Source: Phototrophicus methaneseepsis (GTDB lineage: Bacteria; Chloroflexota; Anaerolineae; Aggregatilineales; Phototrophicaceae). From it: a stretch of 64,000 nt of DNA. The DNA lies in NCBI RefSeq assembly GCF_015500095.1, contig NZ_CP062983.1:372001-436000 (forward strand). The letters are read 5' to 3'. The notes under the pieces were generated by a model. That model worked only from the letters and a program-made list of their open reading frames with translations, searched no databases and was not told where the DNA came from. The translations under genes and the position numbers were made by a program. Shown here piece by piece: positions 1 to 8,300 of this stretch. How positions within the stretch are numbered: position 1 is the stretch's first letter; the number at the start of each line of letters is the position of its first letter.

Positions 1-12
1 AAGGTATTTCAT
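1..12 (-). CDS. Possible start of a further downstream gene (partial)
   Basis: On the minus strand an ATG at 12-10 follows a purine-rich AGAGG stretch at about 10 bases distance and reads M-K-Y-L before the window ends. It lies about 57 bases after the stop of the TlpA-like gene, so it may be the next gene of the same operon. Four codons cannot identify it. Confidence 0.25.
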
Positions 13-69
13 CGTAATCGTGCCTCTCTTTTGACGAATGGTAAAAGCTGTAACCTGCGGATTTCATGT

Positions 70-642
70 TCAAGGTTCAAGTAAGCGTTCCAAAATACGA
101 TCAAGTTGCCCCGCAGTGATTGGGGCAATAATGGCTTCAACAACATCCCCATTTTGGTCAACAACGAAGGTTTCCGGAACCCCCGTGATACGATACTCTT
201 CTGAGATAATGGTACCGATATCGGGTCCATTGAAATAGGTAATGCCAAATTCTTGAATAAAATCAAGGGAAGCACTTTCCGAATCGAGATAAGTCACACC
301 GACCAGAATGACTCCTCGTTCCCGATAACGCTCCCAGACACTTTGTAAGATGGGAGCCTCATCGCGGCAGGGGACACACCAGCTTGCCCAGAAATTAATT
401 ACCACGACTTTGCCCCGATGATCGGATAGGCGGAAGGACTCGCCATCAAACGTTCTTAAAGTGAAATCCAGTGCAGGTCCAGATGTAGGTTGGGTAGCAC
501 TTCCATCCACATAAGCCCAGCCAATCACAGTCATGAATAGAACAAGACCGATCAACAAAACAATAGACCCCAAACCCAGCTTTTGTTTGGTTGGTGGTGA
601 ATCGCTTAGAAATTTTTCAATACTTTCACCTGTATCTTCCAC
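70..642 (-). CDS. TlpA/ResA-like membrane-anchored thioredoxin
   Basis: 190 residues: a short cytoplasmic N-terminus, one membrane anchor (about residues 24-44), then a TlpA/AhpC-TSA thioredoxin fold facing the outside. The redox-active pair is C89-V-P-C92 inside FWASWCVPC, and the cis-proline loop is in TGVPETF. Family members reduce disulfides of apocytochrome c, Sco proteins or other exported copper proteins, using electrons passed through CcdA. The gene is last in a run with a CcdA, a Rieske protein and a second TlpA, 19 bases behind the Rieske gene. That context fits cytochrome or copper-centre maturation. Family assignment is firm; the exact client is not known. Confidence 0.9.
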   Translation of the reverse strand: MEDTGESIEKFLSDSPPTKQKLGLGSIVLLIGLVLFMTVIGWAYVDGSATQPTSGPALDFTLRTFDGESFRLSDHRGKVVVINFWASWCVPCRDEAPILQSVWERYRERGVILVGVTYLDSESASLDFIQEFGITYFNGPDIGTIISEEYRITGVPETFVVDQNGDVVEAIIAPITAGQLDRILERLLEP

Positions 643-661
643 ACGTGCCTGCCCTTCTCAC

Positions 662-1246
662 CTATATACGCCCGTTACGCAATATGCGCTTGCTCGTATC
701 AATCTGCACTTCGCTGACTTCACGACCTTCTAGGGGAATGGGATCGCCCGCCTCATTGCTACTAAGTGTTGTTCTGTCTGTAAAAACCAGTGTCGTAAAA
801 AAGCGATCCAGACTGCGTGGCGCTGGTCCCTCAATCCACTTGCCATTGAGTTCGTATTTCGAGCCATGACAGGGGCATTCAAAACGCTGGTTGCTGGGCA
901 CCCACTTGGGAATGCAACCCAGATGGGTACAAACCTGATACAACACTACCAACGAATCATCGGCGAGATGGGAGACATGAAAGCGTCCTGTGGGGACTGA
1001 AAAGGGTGCGGCACCCGCGCTTGGGATCTCAGCGGGGTCAAAGCTAAAAGTCCCCCCGAATTCACCGACCCGAAAACGCGGATAGGCAAACCACAGCCCG
1101 ATGCCTACGAACTCCCATAACAACATGAACATCGAGGCACTCCAAATGTAATAGAGAAATTCACGACGGTTGGGTGGGCTGATTGCCACTTCTGTTATTT
1201 CGACGTTTGACGTTACTCTCCTTTGCGATACACTTGCCGTAGCCAT
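662..1246 (-). CDS. Rieske [2Fe-2S] protein
   Basis: 194 residues. A single membrane segment (about 34-54) follows a 30-residue N-terminus, then comes a Rieske domain. The two cluster boxes are C106-T-H108-L-G-C111 and C124-P-C126-H127-G-S. C106, H108, C124 and H127 are the expected iron ligands, and C111/C126 form the family disulfide, so this is a high-potential bc1/b6f-type or QcrA-like domain rather than a dioxygenase ferredoxin. No cytochrome b gene is adjacent, so it may serve an alternative complex or act as a stand-alone electron carrier. It starts 21 bases after the L,D-transpeptidase and belongs to the same operon. Confidence 0.92.
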   Translation of the reverse strand: MATASVSQRRVTSNVEITEVAISPPNRREFLYYIWSASMFMLLWEFVGIGLWFAYPRFRVGEFGGTFSFDPAEIPSAGAAPFSVPTGRFHVSHLADDSLVVLYQVCTHLGCIPKWVPSNQRFECPCHGSKYELNGKWIEGPAPRSLDRFFTTLVFTDRTTLSSNEAGDPIPLEGREVSEVQIDTSKRILRNGRI

Positions 1247-1267
1247 AGTTTAATTCCTCCCAAGTTT

Positions 1268-2332
1268 CTAGTTGATATAGATGTCACTGCTGTAGACATA
1301 AACATAGGTCACAATGTCTCCGTTTTCGTCAGGGGTTGCTGCCCCGGTCCATTCAAAGAGATAGCGTGCATCACTGATACTCAGGTTGACACAGCCATGA
1401 CTGCGGCGATAGCCAAACAAATCATGCCAATAGGCACCGTGAAAGCTAATATCACCGTCAAAATACATAATCCACGGGACACTCTCCAGAGCATAGCTAT
1501 CGGGTGCGCCTGTGGCTCCTGACTGGTTGCCAACCGCCAACCGCGCCCAGACCGTAAAGATGCCCTCATTGGTGTCCCAACCGGGCAGTCCCGTTGCAAC
1601 TAAAGTCGCAAAAACGGGTGTATCGTCTTCATACGCTACAAGAGTTTGTTCGTAGAGGTCAACAGCGGCCCAACGTCCCTCTACACCCTCTGGTCGCTCA
1701 ACGGGCTTGACGACGGCAACAAAGCGTTGATTCACCCACTGGTTCGGGCCAATCAGATACCAGAGCCAGCCCTCGTTATCAGGCACTTCGGCAAAGATGT
1801 TGACGAGTTCGTAACGATGGGGGATGCGCCCGGTCGCCGCAGAGGACGGCCCGCCCGGATATTCTGAAGTGTAGATTCCCGTTGTATCTACGACCCAAGC
1901 GAAAGGATGCTCAAGGGTATCGGACAAAAGCACCCCCCGGAAGTGCGAGGCTTGTGCCATTTGCGCCTCGCTGCGAAGCAACCATAAACCACTGGCTGCC
2001 TGTATCCAACCCTCTACACTGGTGTCAACCGCTCGGACAAAATTGAAGCCCTCAGCGATTTGCCCCGCACCACTGCCATTGGGCGTATCATACAGATTGA
2101 CCGCTTGTGGACCGACACGCCAGAAATCGTAGGCGTTGAGCGTCACCCTATCGAGGGGGATTTCTTCCAGAAGCGGTGCGGGAAAAGTTGCTATCCACGC
2201 CAGACAGTCCGCATCGGGAATCGGGTTTTCAGTGGTAACTGTTTCACAAGGATTGTTCGCATAAACAATCGAGGTGAAGCCGAAAGTTAGTAAGAAAAGA
2301 GCGAGACTCAACAGGAGCAACCAGTGTTTCAT
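1268..2332 (-). CDS. Secreted L,D-transpeptidase (YkuD domain)
   Basis: 354 residues with an N-terminal signal peptide (about 1-25). The middle region (about 50-215) looks like SH3-type modules. A C-terminal YkuD catalytic domain carries the motif S-H312-G-C314-V-N, preceded by the conserved H298-G. Such enzymes make 3-3 peptide cross-links or attach proteins to peptidoglycan. The start overlaps the stop of the DUF2085 gene by four bases (ATGA), implying coupled translation. A cell-wall enzyme inside a redox operon is odd. It may reflect envelope remodelling under metal stress, but that is inference. Confidence 0.88.
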   Translation of the reverse strand: MKHWLLLLSLALFLLTFGFTSIVYANNPCETVTTENPIPDADCLAWIATFPAPLLEEIPLDRVTLNAYDFWRVGPQAVNLYDTPNGSGAGQIAEGFNFVRAVDTSVEGWIQAASGLWLLRSEAQMAQASHFRGVLLSDTLEHPFAWVVDTTGIYTSEYPGGPSSAATGRIPHRYELVNIFAEVPDNEGWLWYLIGPNQWVNQRFVAVVKPVERPEGVEGRWAAVDLYEQTLVAYEDDTPVFATLVATGLPGWDTNEGIFTVWARLAVGNQSGATGAPDSYALESVPWIMYFDGDISFHGAYWHDLFGYRRSHGCVNLSISDARYLFEWTGAATPDENGDIVTYVYVYSSDIYIN

Positions 2333-3120
2333 GATGTTGAACCCTCATCAAATGTTTGCATAGGTGACCTATTTTGTACTTGAGATGTTTTGCTTGAAAG
2401 CACTGCCAATGTAAGCGAAATGGGGCGATCCAGATAGGGAAATGCAAACCAGACACAAGCAAACCCGAAGCCCAACCCACTGATAAGGCGCATCCAAGAA
2501 TTGAATGAACCCAGCGCATCACCTCGATAAAACCAGGAGGGCAGCGCATGGCCTGTCAAATCCGCTAACCATAGGTTGGAATAGCGAAAGCCTTCTACTA
2601 AACCATAGTTCATATCGCTGAGCATATGGCTTGTGCCGTCAACGACAAGTGGAATCAGTAGCAGAGTAGCAAAGAATAAGCCAAGCGGACGAATCGGGCG
2701 GCGGTGTCTGAGCAAGACATAAGCGATTGATACCAAAAGCACTGCGCCGTACATATACACCATCCGGTCTGACCATGCGACTTTCCAGCCCATGTCAGGA
2801 TTACCGATAAAGGAGCGTAGAGCAACCATATCGCTCACTGTGTTACCTGAAATCGGGACTGGCAATTCAGCGATGTTGTACATAGCTTGCTCACCAAACA
2901 AGAAGAAGGAGCGTTGCGCCATCTGATGACACAGGGGACTGTAGATGATATAAATTACTCTGGCTGGTACTGTCCATCCAAGCTGCATGAATATCGGTGC
3001 CATAAAAGGCAAGAGATTCATAAGTGCAAACAGCAGGCAGAACAATAAAACCCAACGCTCAAGACACCAGCGCAACAGGCGACTTATTCTATTCAGCTTA
3101 GCGTGTCTCTGCTCAAGCAT
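2329..3120 (-). CDS. DUF2085 multi-pass membrane protein
   Basis: 263 residues with several membrane helices. The first third carries the DUF2085 hallmark C-H-Q-M-A-Q-R-S-F after 'YSPLCH'. The family has no established function. The conserved Cys-His pair at the outer face suggests metal or haem interaction, but this is speculation. It starts 9 bases after the CcdA-like gene and overlaps the transpeptidase start by four bases, so all three are cotranscribed. The C-terminal tail (about 235-263) is polar and without motif. Confidence 0.75.
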   Translation of the reverse strand: MLEQRHAKLNRISRLLRWCLERWVLLFCLLFALMNLLPFMAPIFMQLGWTVPARVIYIIYSPLCHQMAQRSFFLFGEQAMYNIAELPVPISGNTVSDMVALRSFIGNPDMGWKVAWSDRMVYMYGAVLLVSIAYVLLRHRRPIRPLGLFFATLLLIPLVVDGTSHMLSDMNYGLVEGFRYSNLWLADLTGHALPSWFYRGDALGSFNSWMRLISGLGFGFACVWFAFPYLDRPISLTLAVLSSKTSQVQNRSPMQTFDEGSTS

Positions 3121-3129
3121 CAGATCACC

Positions 3130-3900
3130 TCATCCATCATTTGCCATGTGTCCGGTGAGATATCCAACATAGGCGGGAACAAGCGGCAAAACGCAGGGGG
3201 AGAGAAAAGAAATGAGACCTGCAAGCACCGCGACAAAATAGGTTGGTGCGCTTGCCCCACCCAATGGCACATCAAGATAGAGACCATTGCGCTGTGCCCA
3301 GATCGCAATGAGGGTCATCTGATTCATCAATAACATCACACCAATGACAATTAGGAACAGACCACTGGCGATTTGCACCTTGCGGACGTGACGGCGGAAG
3401 CGTCGCACAAAATGACTGGCTCGATCAACACCTGCACCGATGATGAGGAATGGAATACCCAGCCCCAGGGCATAACCACTCGATAACAACATGGCTTGAG
3501 CAGAGGATTCCTGGCTAAAACCCATTGTCAGGATCGCACCCAGCGTTGTCCCGATACAGGGTGTCCAACCGGCAGCGAAGAATACGCCCATGAATGCTGA
3601 AGATAGGAGACCACCCTGTCGCTTCACGTTCCATTCAGGGCGGGTATCATATGCCAGCCATGGGATGCGGATTATCCCCAGATTATAGATGCCAAACAGG
3701 ATCACGACGATGCCGCCCAATTGGGCTATCTCACGCTTATAATCCCGGAATATCTGCCCGGCGACAGTCGCAGCACCACCCCACCCGACAATGAATACCA
3801 GTGAGAAGCCCAGAACAAATAGAAGGGCATGTGTAAATGGGGTAGTTCGTTTCAAATGATGTGTAACGACTGGTTTGGCTGTGCCATGATCAAAGTCCAT
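3130..3900 (-). CDS. ccdA: CcdA-like thiol-disulfide transporter with circularly permuted helix order
   Basis: 256 residues from the ATG at 3900, which has a GGAG ribosome site 7 bases upstream (the longer frame would start at TTG). Six membrane helices. The protein opens with the helix that is normally CcdA helix 2 (FTHALLFVLGFSLVF, about 23-37). The helix-4 cysteine motif G-W-T-P-C115 follows mid-protein. The protein ends with the helix that is normally the N-terminal one, including S-P-C236-V-L-P-L-V-P-A-Y and Y-L-T-G. Both redox cysteines are present, but helix 1 has moved to the C-terminus. With an even helix number the topology can be preserved, and the N-terminal K/R cluster fits a cytoplasmic start. 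It would pass electrons to the two TlpA proteins of this operon. Confidence 0.85.
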   Translation of the reverse strand: MDFDHGTAKPVVTHHLKRTTPFTHALLFVLGFSLVFIVGWGGAATVAGQIFRDYKREIAQLGGIVVILFGIYNLGIIRIPWLAYDTRPEWNVKRQGGLLSSAFMGVFFAAGWTPCIGTTLGAILTMGFSQESSAQAMLLSSGYALGLGIPFLIIGAGVDRASHFVRRFRRHVRKVQIASGLFLIVIGVMLLMNQMTLIAIWAQRNGLYLDVPLGGASAPTYFVAVLAGLISFLSPCVLPLVPAYVGYLTGHMANDG

Positions 3901-3947
3901 CAAGTTACTCCATGAAGATGCTGTTATTCATTACAGGTAAGCCACAA

Positions 3948-4640
3948 TTAGCTGTGCTGATGTCCCTCTCCCCCGCAGCCATCGGTCAACGTCCAGAGAT
4001 CAGCCAATTCTTGGGCATCCCAATTCTGTTCAGTGATGAGATACTTCCCCATGCCTTCAAAGGCATACCAGCGCCAGCAACGGCAGCAGCAAGAACCACC
4101 TTCGTCCGAGAGACTCATGGCTTCATCATATATAAGCTGCTGTTCGGCGGTTAATTGAATGTCAGTCTGATAAGCGAGTAGTTCCTGGACGAGTGGGACT
4201 GGCATATCGTAGGGGTCTACGGGTATCTGGCGGATGTCTGCATATTGCCGGAGTCCTTCAACCTGCTCTTGATAGCGATGCAAATCCATCGGTGAACAGC
4301 AAGACCCTTGCAGACGCATCTCATCTGCGTAGACCAAAACAGCTTCAGGTTGCAATCCACAGATATTGCTCCGCTGATTGGATAGATGGTTGAATGCCAC
4401 TTCCGAACCAGGTGGCAAGCCAGACATCAGTTGCTCAGAACTGCCGAAATCCAATGATTGAGAAGCGTCGGATGAATGTCCATAAATTGCTGTAAAGGCA
4501 AAGATCATACCTAATATCAGTACAGTCAGTGCGACAAGCATTCTAAACGCGGTTTGCGAGACAAAACTTTTAAACGCAGTTCGCATGGATGGCTGATCGA
4601 CATTGTGACCTGTGCCCGATTTTTCGTTTGGGTTCGCCAT
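3948..4640 (-). CDS. Cys-rich single-pass membrane protein, unknown function
   Basis: 230 residues with one membrane segment (about 34-52) and an exported C-terminal domain. Cysteines are clustered: C94; C114-C115; C184-C185-C186-x-C188; C222. The tail G-C-G-G-E-G-H-Q-H-S also looks metal-binding. I do not recognise a named family. The pairs of cysteines and the His tail suggest a copper or other soft-metal binding protein, or a substrate of the TlpA/CcdA thiol relay whose genes flank it. It sits between the CcdA-like gene (47 bases) and a small two-helix membrane protein (56 bases) in one operon. Confidence 0.75.
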   Translation of the reverse strand: MANPNEKSGTGHNVDQPSMRTAFKSFVSQTAFRMLVALTVLILGMIFAFTAIYGHSSDASQSLDFGSSEQLMSGLPPGSEVAFNHLSNQRSNICGLQPEAVLVYADEMRLQGSCCSPMDLHRYQEQVEGLRQYADIRQIPVDPYDMPVPLVQELLAYQTDIQLTAEQQLIYDEAMSLSDEGGSCCCRCWRWYAFEGMGKYLITEQNWDAQELADLWTLTDGCGGEGHQHS

Positions 4641-4696
4641 AGTTACTCTCTATCTGCTTGAATTGTGAATGATTTAATTTGCTTACCGTTTTTATG

Positions 4697-5047
4697 CTAT
4701 ACTTCCAGTTCTGTGATTTCGTCATCTAGTAACTGTCGTTGCAGGCGTAACTGCATCAGGTAATCCTCTAAATCGGATGGCAACTCCTTGTTTTTCCGCA
4801 GATTATCTGTGCTTTGGTTCATGTTCTTATTCATCATCCACATCATCAGTCCCATGCCAACAGGACACGCTAAACCGACCAGTAGTAAAAAGAGGGTGTT
4901 TAAATCCATAATGGGTCTCCTTAACAAAGCTATACTCATTATTCCGATGCCGACGGCAATTAGTCCGGGCGTACAACACAGGGCGATTGGTAGCCAGTGA
5001 GTCTTAGTACCCGGTTTGTTATGTGAACAACAGTTTTGTCTCATCAT
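4697..5047 (-). CDS. Small two-helix membrane protein with N-terminal Cys/His cluster
   Basis: 116 residues: N-terminal M-M-R-Q-N-C-C-S-H, two hydrophobic segments (about 18-41 and 50-72), and a charged, probably coiled C-terminal tail (about 75-116). The ATG overlaps the stop of the upstream TlpA gene (ATGA, 5044-5047), so the two are translationally coupled. The 'GLACPVGMGLMMWMM' helix is Cys/Met-rich and resembles the small DUF2933-type proteins common in metal-resistance islands, but I cannot place it firmly. Function unknown. Confidence 0.65.
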   Translation of the reverse strand: MMRQNCCSHNKPGTKTHWLPIALCCTPGLIAVGIGIMSIALLRRPIMDLNTLFLLLVGLACPVGMGLMMWMMNKNMNQSTDNLRKNKELPSDLEDYLMQLRLQRQLLDDEITELEV

Positions 5048-5727
5048 GACTCCATAAGCTCATTCACAAATTCGTCAACCTGTCCGGCAGTCATAATGCC
5101 AATGTGGATGCGTGTAATAATGCCCTCGCGGTTAACAAAGACACTCATCGGTAGCCCGAACAAGTGATATAGCTCATCTGAGGCTGTGCCTGTTTCATCC
5201 AGAAGGACCGGAAAATTCATCTCAAATTCTTCAACGAATGCCTCGACATCCTCAATCGAATCCTGATGAGTTAAATCCACTGCCAGAATGACGAAACCCT
5301 CGCCTCTACGTGCATTGTAGATACGCACCAACTCCGGCATTTCGATACGACAGGGACCACACCACGTTGTCCAGAAGTTAATCAAGACAGGCTGACCAGA
5401 AAAATCGCTTAATGAAACGGCATCTCCTGCGAGCGTTCTGATGGTAAAGTCGGGAGCGGGTTGTCCAACCAGTACATCGCCTACAAATTGTTGCGAACCC
5501 AATACTGAATTCGTGGTATCTGCACCATAAACGGTGACAGGTGTGATGTCCGATGGGAACGGGATTAAGCCTCTCGTCGACTCCCGACTCGATTGTTCCC
5601 CCCGTAAGGCAATCCCTGCAAAAACGAGTATCAACCCTATTCCGTTGAGAGCCATCAATAGCACAAACCAATTCACCCTTCTGCCATGATTTGGTCGCTC
5701 CTCAAGCGATTGTGTTTCCGATTCCAT
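5044..5727 (-). CDS. TlpA-like membrane-anchored thioredoxin, second copy
   Basis: 227 residues. One membrane anchor (about 20-41), a 45-residue linker, then an AhpC/TSA-thioredoxin domain with active site W-C123-G-P-C126 in FWTTWCGPC and the cis-Pro loop in FGLPMSVFV. It is longer than the first TlpA because of the linker and has the canonical CGPC rather than CVPC, so the two may have different clients. It is the first gene after a 95-base gap from the propeller gene, and the small membrane gene overlaps its stop. Confidence 0.9.
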   Translation of the reverse strand: MESETQSLEERPNHGRRVNWFVLLMALNGIGLILVFAGIALRGEQSSRESTRGLIPFPSDITPVTVYGADTTNSVLGSQQFVGDVLVGQPAPDFTIRTLAGDAVSLSDFSGQPVLINFWTTWCGPCRIEMPELVRIYNARRGEGFVILAVDLTHQDSIEDVEAFVEEFEMNFPVLLDETGTASDELYHLFGLPMSVFVNREGIITRIHIGIMTAGQVDEFVNELMES

Positions 5728-5822
5728 GCTGATTTTCGCTAACTACTTATTGACTTATGTTAAGCACATTTTCCGTGCGTATATTTACTACCTTACATAC
5801 CAAATCTAAATGTAGGATTACG

Positions 5823-6761
5823 TCAGTTTTTACCAATCCCGCCCTCAGCAATGGTTTCCCAGGATTGACCGCTATCTGACGAGAGATAAATGTCCTTATT
5901 GAAGGTTGCAATGGCAATTTGCTCGGACACAGGATTAATAGCAATGTATCCCAGTGCATCTTGATTGCTGATTGTGGGTGTCTCTGATGGTGATATCTGA
6001 GCATCCGCGAGGGTATAAGAAAAGAGACTCTGATAGCCGAAGAGCAGACGCTCGCCGTTCGGGTCAAAGCTGACGGCACTAACAGGGACAAGGTTGCCAA
6101 TCTGTACAAAGCTGTCTCCGTAATCATTTGAGAGGAATAAGCCGCCTTCCGTTGCAAGGGCTACGGTGTTCGCTTCAGTCGGGTGAACGGCTAATTGTAG
6201 GGGGTTGCCACTGACACCACGTCCCGCACTTTGCGTCCAGGTTTGACCCTCATCCAGCGTGTAGTGCAAGCCCGGACTTAATTGAGAATTCTGTCTTGGG
6301 TTGAGAACATACACTGCATGACTCTCATAACTGGCGCTCATGAGATGGAAGTCTGTCTCCCCGGCAAACGCCAGCGTTTGGATACTCTCACCTCCATCGC
6401 CACTCCGAACCAGACCCAGAGGATTGATTAGGTTTGAGCCGGGACCGGGATGACCACTGCTATAAAATCCCGCATCCGTTCCCGAATAACCCATGTAATC
6501 ATGCACAGGCACATCTGGTACGTGCCACTGACCATTTTCGTAGGTTCGCAATCCATCATGCGCCGGGACGATAAGTTGGTTTCCATCCGCAGAGAAACTC
6601 AGTCCATGAATGTCTCTAAATGCCACCGCATTACCGGCTAATTGACGTGTCAGATACAGTAGCCCGAAAATTACGATACTGACCACGGCAATGATGATTA
6701 TTTGTTTGGGACCAAACGTTGATTTCGATTGTTTTTTGCGACCAGCGCGAGATTTTGCCAT
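5823..6761 (-). CDS. F510_1955-type exported beta-propeller protein, copy 1
   Basis: 312 residues: a basic N-terminus, one membrane anchor (about 22-40), then a repeat-rich beta-propeller with BNR/sialidase-like blades (repeated 'S-x-D-x-G-x-x-W' type motifs, e.g. DEGQTW and DSGQSW). The segments D-I-H-G-L-S-F and G-Y-S-G-T-D-A-G-F-Y-S-S-G-H-P match the family NCBI calls F510_1955 glycosylhydrolase. The glycosidase role is not proven; members often sit in metal and redox loci. It is 28 bases behind the Sco gene, in the same operon. A second full copy lies at 17079-18029 and a relic at 44257-44339. Confidence 0.8.
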   Translation of the reverse strand: MAKSRAGRKKQSKSTFGPKQIIIIAVVSIVIFGLLYLTRQLAGNAVAFRDIHGLSFSADGNQLIVPAHDGLRTYENGQWHVPDVPVHDYMGYSGTDAGFYSSGHPGPGSNLINPLGLVRSGDGGESIQTLAFAGETDFHLMSASYESHAVYVLNPRQNSQLSPGLHYTLDEGQTWTQSAGRGVSGNPLQLAVHPTEANTVALATEGGLFLSNDYGDSFVQIGNLVPVSAVSFDPNGERLLFGYQSLFSYTLADAQISPSETPTISNQDALGYIAINPVSEQIAIATFNKDIYLSSDSGQSWETIAEGGIGKN

Positions 6762-6789
6762 CAGTTAGCTATCCTTTGCGATGAAATAC

Positions 6790-7419
6790 TCAGTTATTCA
6801 ATATTTGCTCAATCCGAAGCAGCAACAATTCATGTAAGGGGCGCGAGGGTGCAGGGGTACCAGGTGTCACAAAAGGGGTTGAAATATACCAGCGTAGTTG
6901 TCCCTGTGGATCAATCATATATACGCCGGGTGTATGAGTAATATCCTCTTCTGATGGAACAACGTCAATGTGGTACGCCGCCCAAACAGGCTCAAGTTTT
7001 TCTGCTTGCCCTGTTAAGAAGTGCCAATTAGGGATTTCATCTAAGCTCCAATGCTGGCTTGCAGCACTGAGATCTTCGAGCGTGTTGGCCTCGAGGTTGA
7101 CATTGATAGCCATTAACACAACCGAGTCTGTATAATCTCCAAGTGCTTGATATGTCTGCACAAATTGATAACCGGTGAGCGGGCAAACATCTTCACAGCG
7201 GCTGTCGAAGAAAGTCAGGACGACAACCTTACCCTGATATTCTGATAGGTGTATGACCTGCCCCGACTGGTCACTCAGTTCGAAATCGGGGGCGACTTCA
7301 TCCAGGGCTGTACCGCCATAACCTTCTATAACATCATTTGTTTCGGACGTATTAGAACAGGCGGTAATGGTGAAGACTATAAAGATTAAGATTGTGCCTC
7401 GAATAAGTGATGAAAGCAT
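6790..7419 (-). CDS. Sco1/SenC/PrrC-family lipoprotein
   Basis: 209 residues with a lipoprotein signal (T-I-T-A-C21). The thioredoxin-like Sco domain carries the copper ligands C75-E-D-V-C79 and H162 in 'THTPGVYMIDP'. Sco proteins deliver copper to the CuA site of cytochrome oxidase or reduce its cysteines. The gene heads the long redox operon. A perfect BlaI/CopY-like operator lies 23 bases upstream of the ATG, so expression is probably repressed by the BlaI-family protein encoded just upstream. Confidence 0.93.
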   Translation of the reverse strand: MLSSLIRGTILIFIVFTITACSNTSETNDVIEGYGGTALDEVAPDFELSDQSGQVIHLSEYQGKVVVLTFFDSRCEDVCPLTGYQFVQTYQALGDYTDSVVLMAINVNLEANTLEDLSAASQHWSLDEIPNWHFLTGQAEKLEPVWAAYHIDVVPSEEDITHTPGVYMIDPQGQLRWYISTPFVTPGTPAPSRPLHELLLLRIEQILNN

Positions 7420-7441
7420 CTTGTCCTCGAAATCAGAGTAA

Positions 7442-7461
7442 TTACTACATGAGTGTAGTAA
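7442..7461. promoter_or_regulatory. BlaI/CopY-type operator upstream of the Sco operon
   Basis: Perfect inverted repeat TTACTACA-TGAG-TGTAGTAA (8 + 4 + 8), 23 bases upstream of the Sco start. It shares the ACTACA-N4-TGTAGT core with the site in front of blaI. MecI, BlaI and CopY bind TACA...TGTA dyads, so this is the likely target of the repressor at 8284-8733. Confidence 0.85.
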
Positions 7462-7502
7462 TTGATTTGAGGAAAGTCAAGGGAGACGAAAAATCGGAAG
7501 TT

Positions 7503-8300
7503 TCAGGTCATCAGGATGAAACACAAGACCCAGAGGATAAACGTGGTGCTGATGATACTCCTGAGCGAGATACGCTCGGGGGTAGAGCGATTACCTAGCA
7601 ACGCTGCTACGCGCAGATTGTTAGCACTTAAGCCCGCCGCGACAACGCCTTTGTTATTAATCAGCGTCGGATGAGATGCGTGGCTGAGAAGTTGGTACAA
7701 TGCACCGGCAAGTGCGCCTTTACCTGTTAATTCCACGGCATACTGATCAGCATTCAACTCAAGCTGGATTTCAAACAACCTGCGCCATTCTTGAACAAAA
7801 GGCAAAAAGAACAGGGTTGAGCAGAGCGTGTTGAGCAACAAAATCCGTAACGGATCGCAGCGTTGTCGATGATAATCTTCATGCAACAAAACAGCTTGCA
7901 GTTGTTTTTTGGATAACAGGTTTACGAGACCTGTACTGAGGCATACCTGTGGGTTGAGGAATCCAAAACAAAAAGCTGTTGGTTCAGACGATTGCACGAG
8001 AACAACCTTCTCCGGGTCAATATTACGTCCGCTAATCAGCGTTCTAACATCCGCAGGCATATCTACTTTTACCAGGTTCAAAAGCTCTTTTGTACAGGAT
8101 TGTGTTCGCCAGATTTGCCACAACAAGATTACGATGCCAACAATGAGCAATATCCCGAGGAACAAAGGTCGTTTGACATTAGCACCATCCAAACACCAGG
8201 CAATCAACCAGCCACATAAGCTGAGGGTGCTGATACAGATAGTGGCAATTATCAAGATGCCCGTAAATAGATTGTGAGTGGATTTACTGGCTTTCATCAT
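7503..8300 (-). CDS. M56-family (BlaR1-like) membrane metallopeptidase
   Basis: 265 residues with two N-terminal membrane helices (about 12-36 and 46-64). A zinc-protease domain has the motif H140-E-D-Y-H144, and 'ELNADQYAV' downstream supplies the third-ligand region. A further hydrophobic segment lies at the C-terminus. It lacks the penicillin-sensor domain of BlaR1. It overlaps the BlaI-type gene by 17 bases, the usual repressor-protease pairing in which the protease triggers loss of the repressor. Whatever signal it senses (metal, redox or envelope damage) is not visible. Confidence 0.85.
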   Translation of the reverse strand: MMKASKSTHNLFTGILIIATICISTLSLCGWLIAWCLDGANVKRPLFLGILLIVGIVILLWQIWRTQSCTKELLNLVKVDMPADVRTLISGRNIDPEKVVLVQSSEPTAFCFGFLNPQVCLSTGLVNLLSKKQLQAVLLHEDYHRQRCDPLRILLLNTLCSTLFFLPFVQEWRRLFEIQLELNADQYAVELTGKGALAGALYQLLSHASHPTLINNKGVVAAGLSANNLRVAALLGNRSTPERISLRSIISTTFILWVLCFILMT

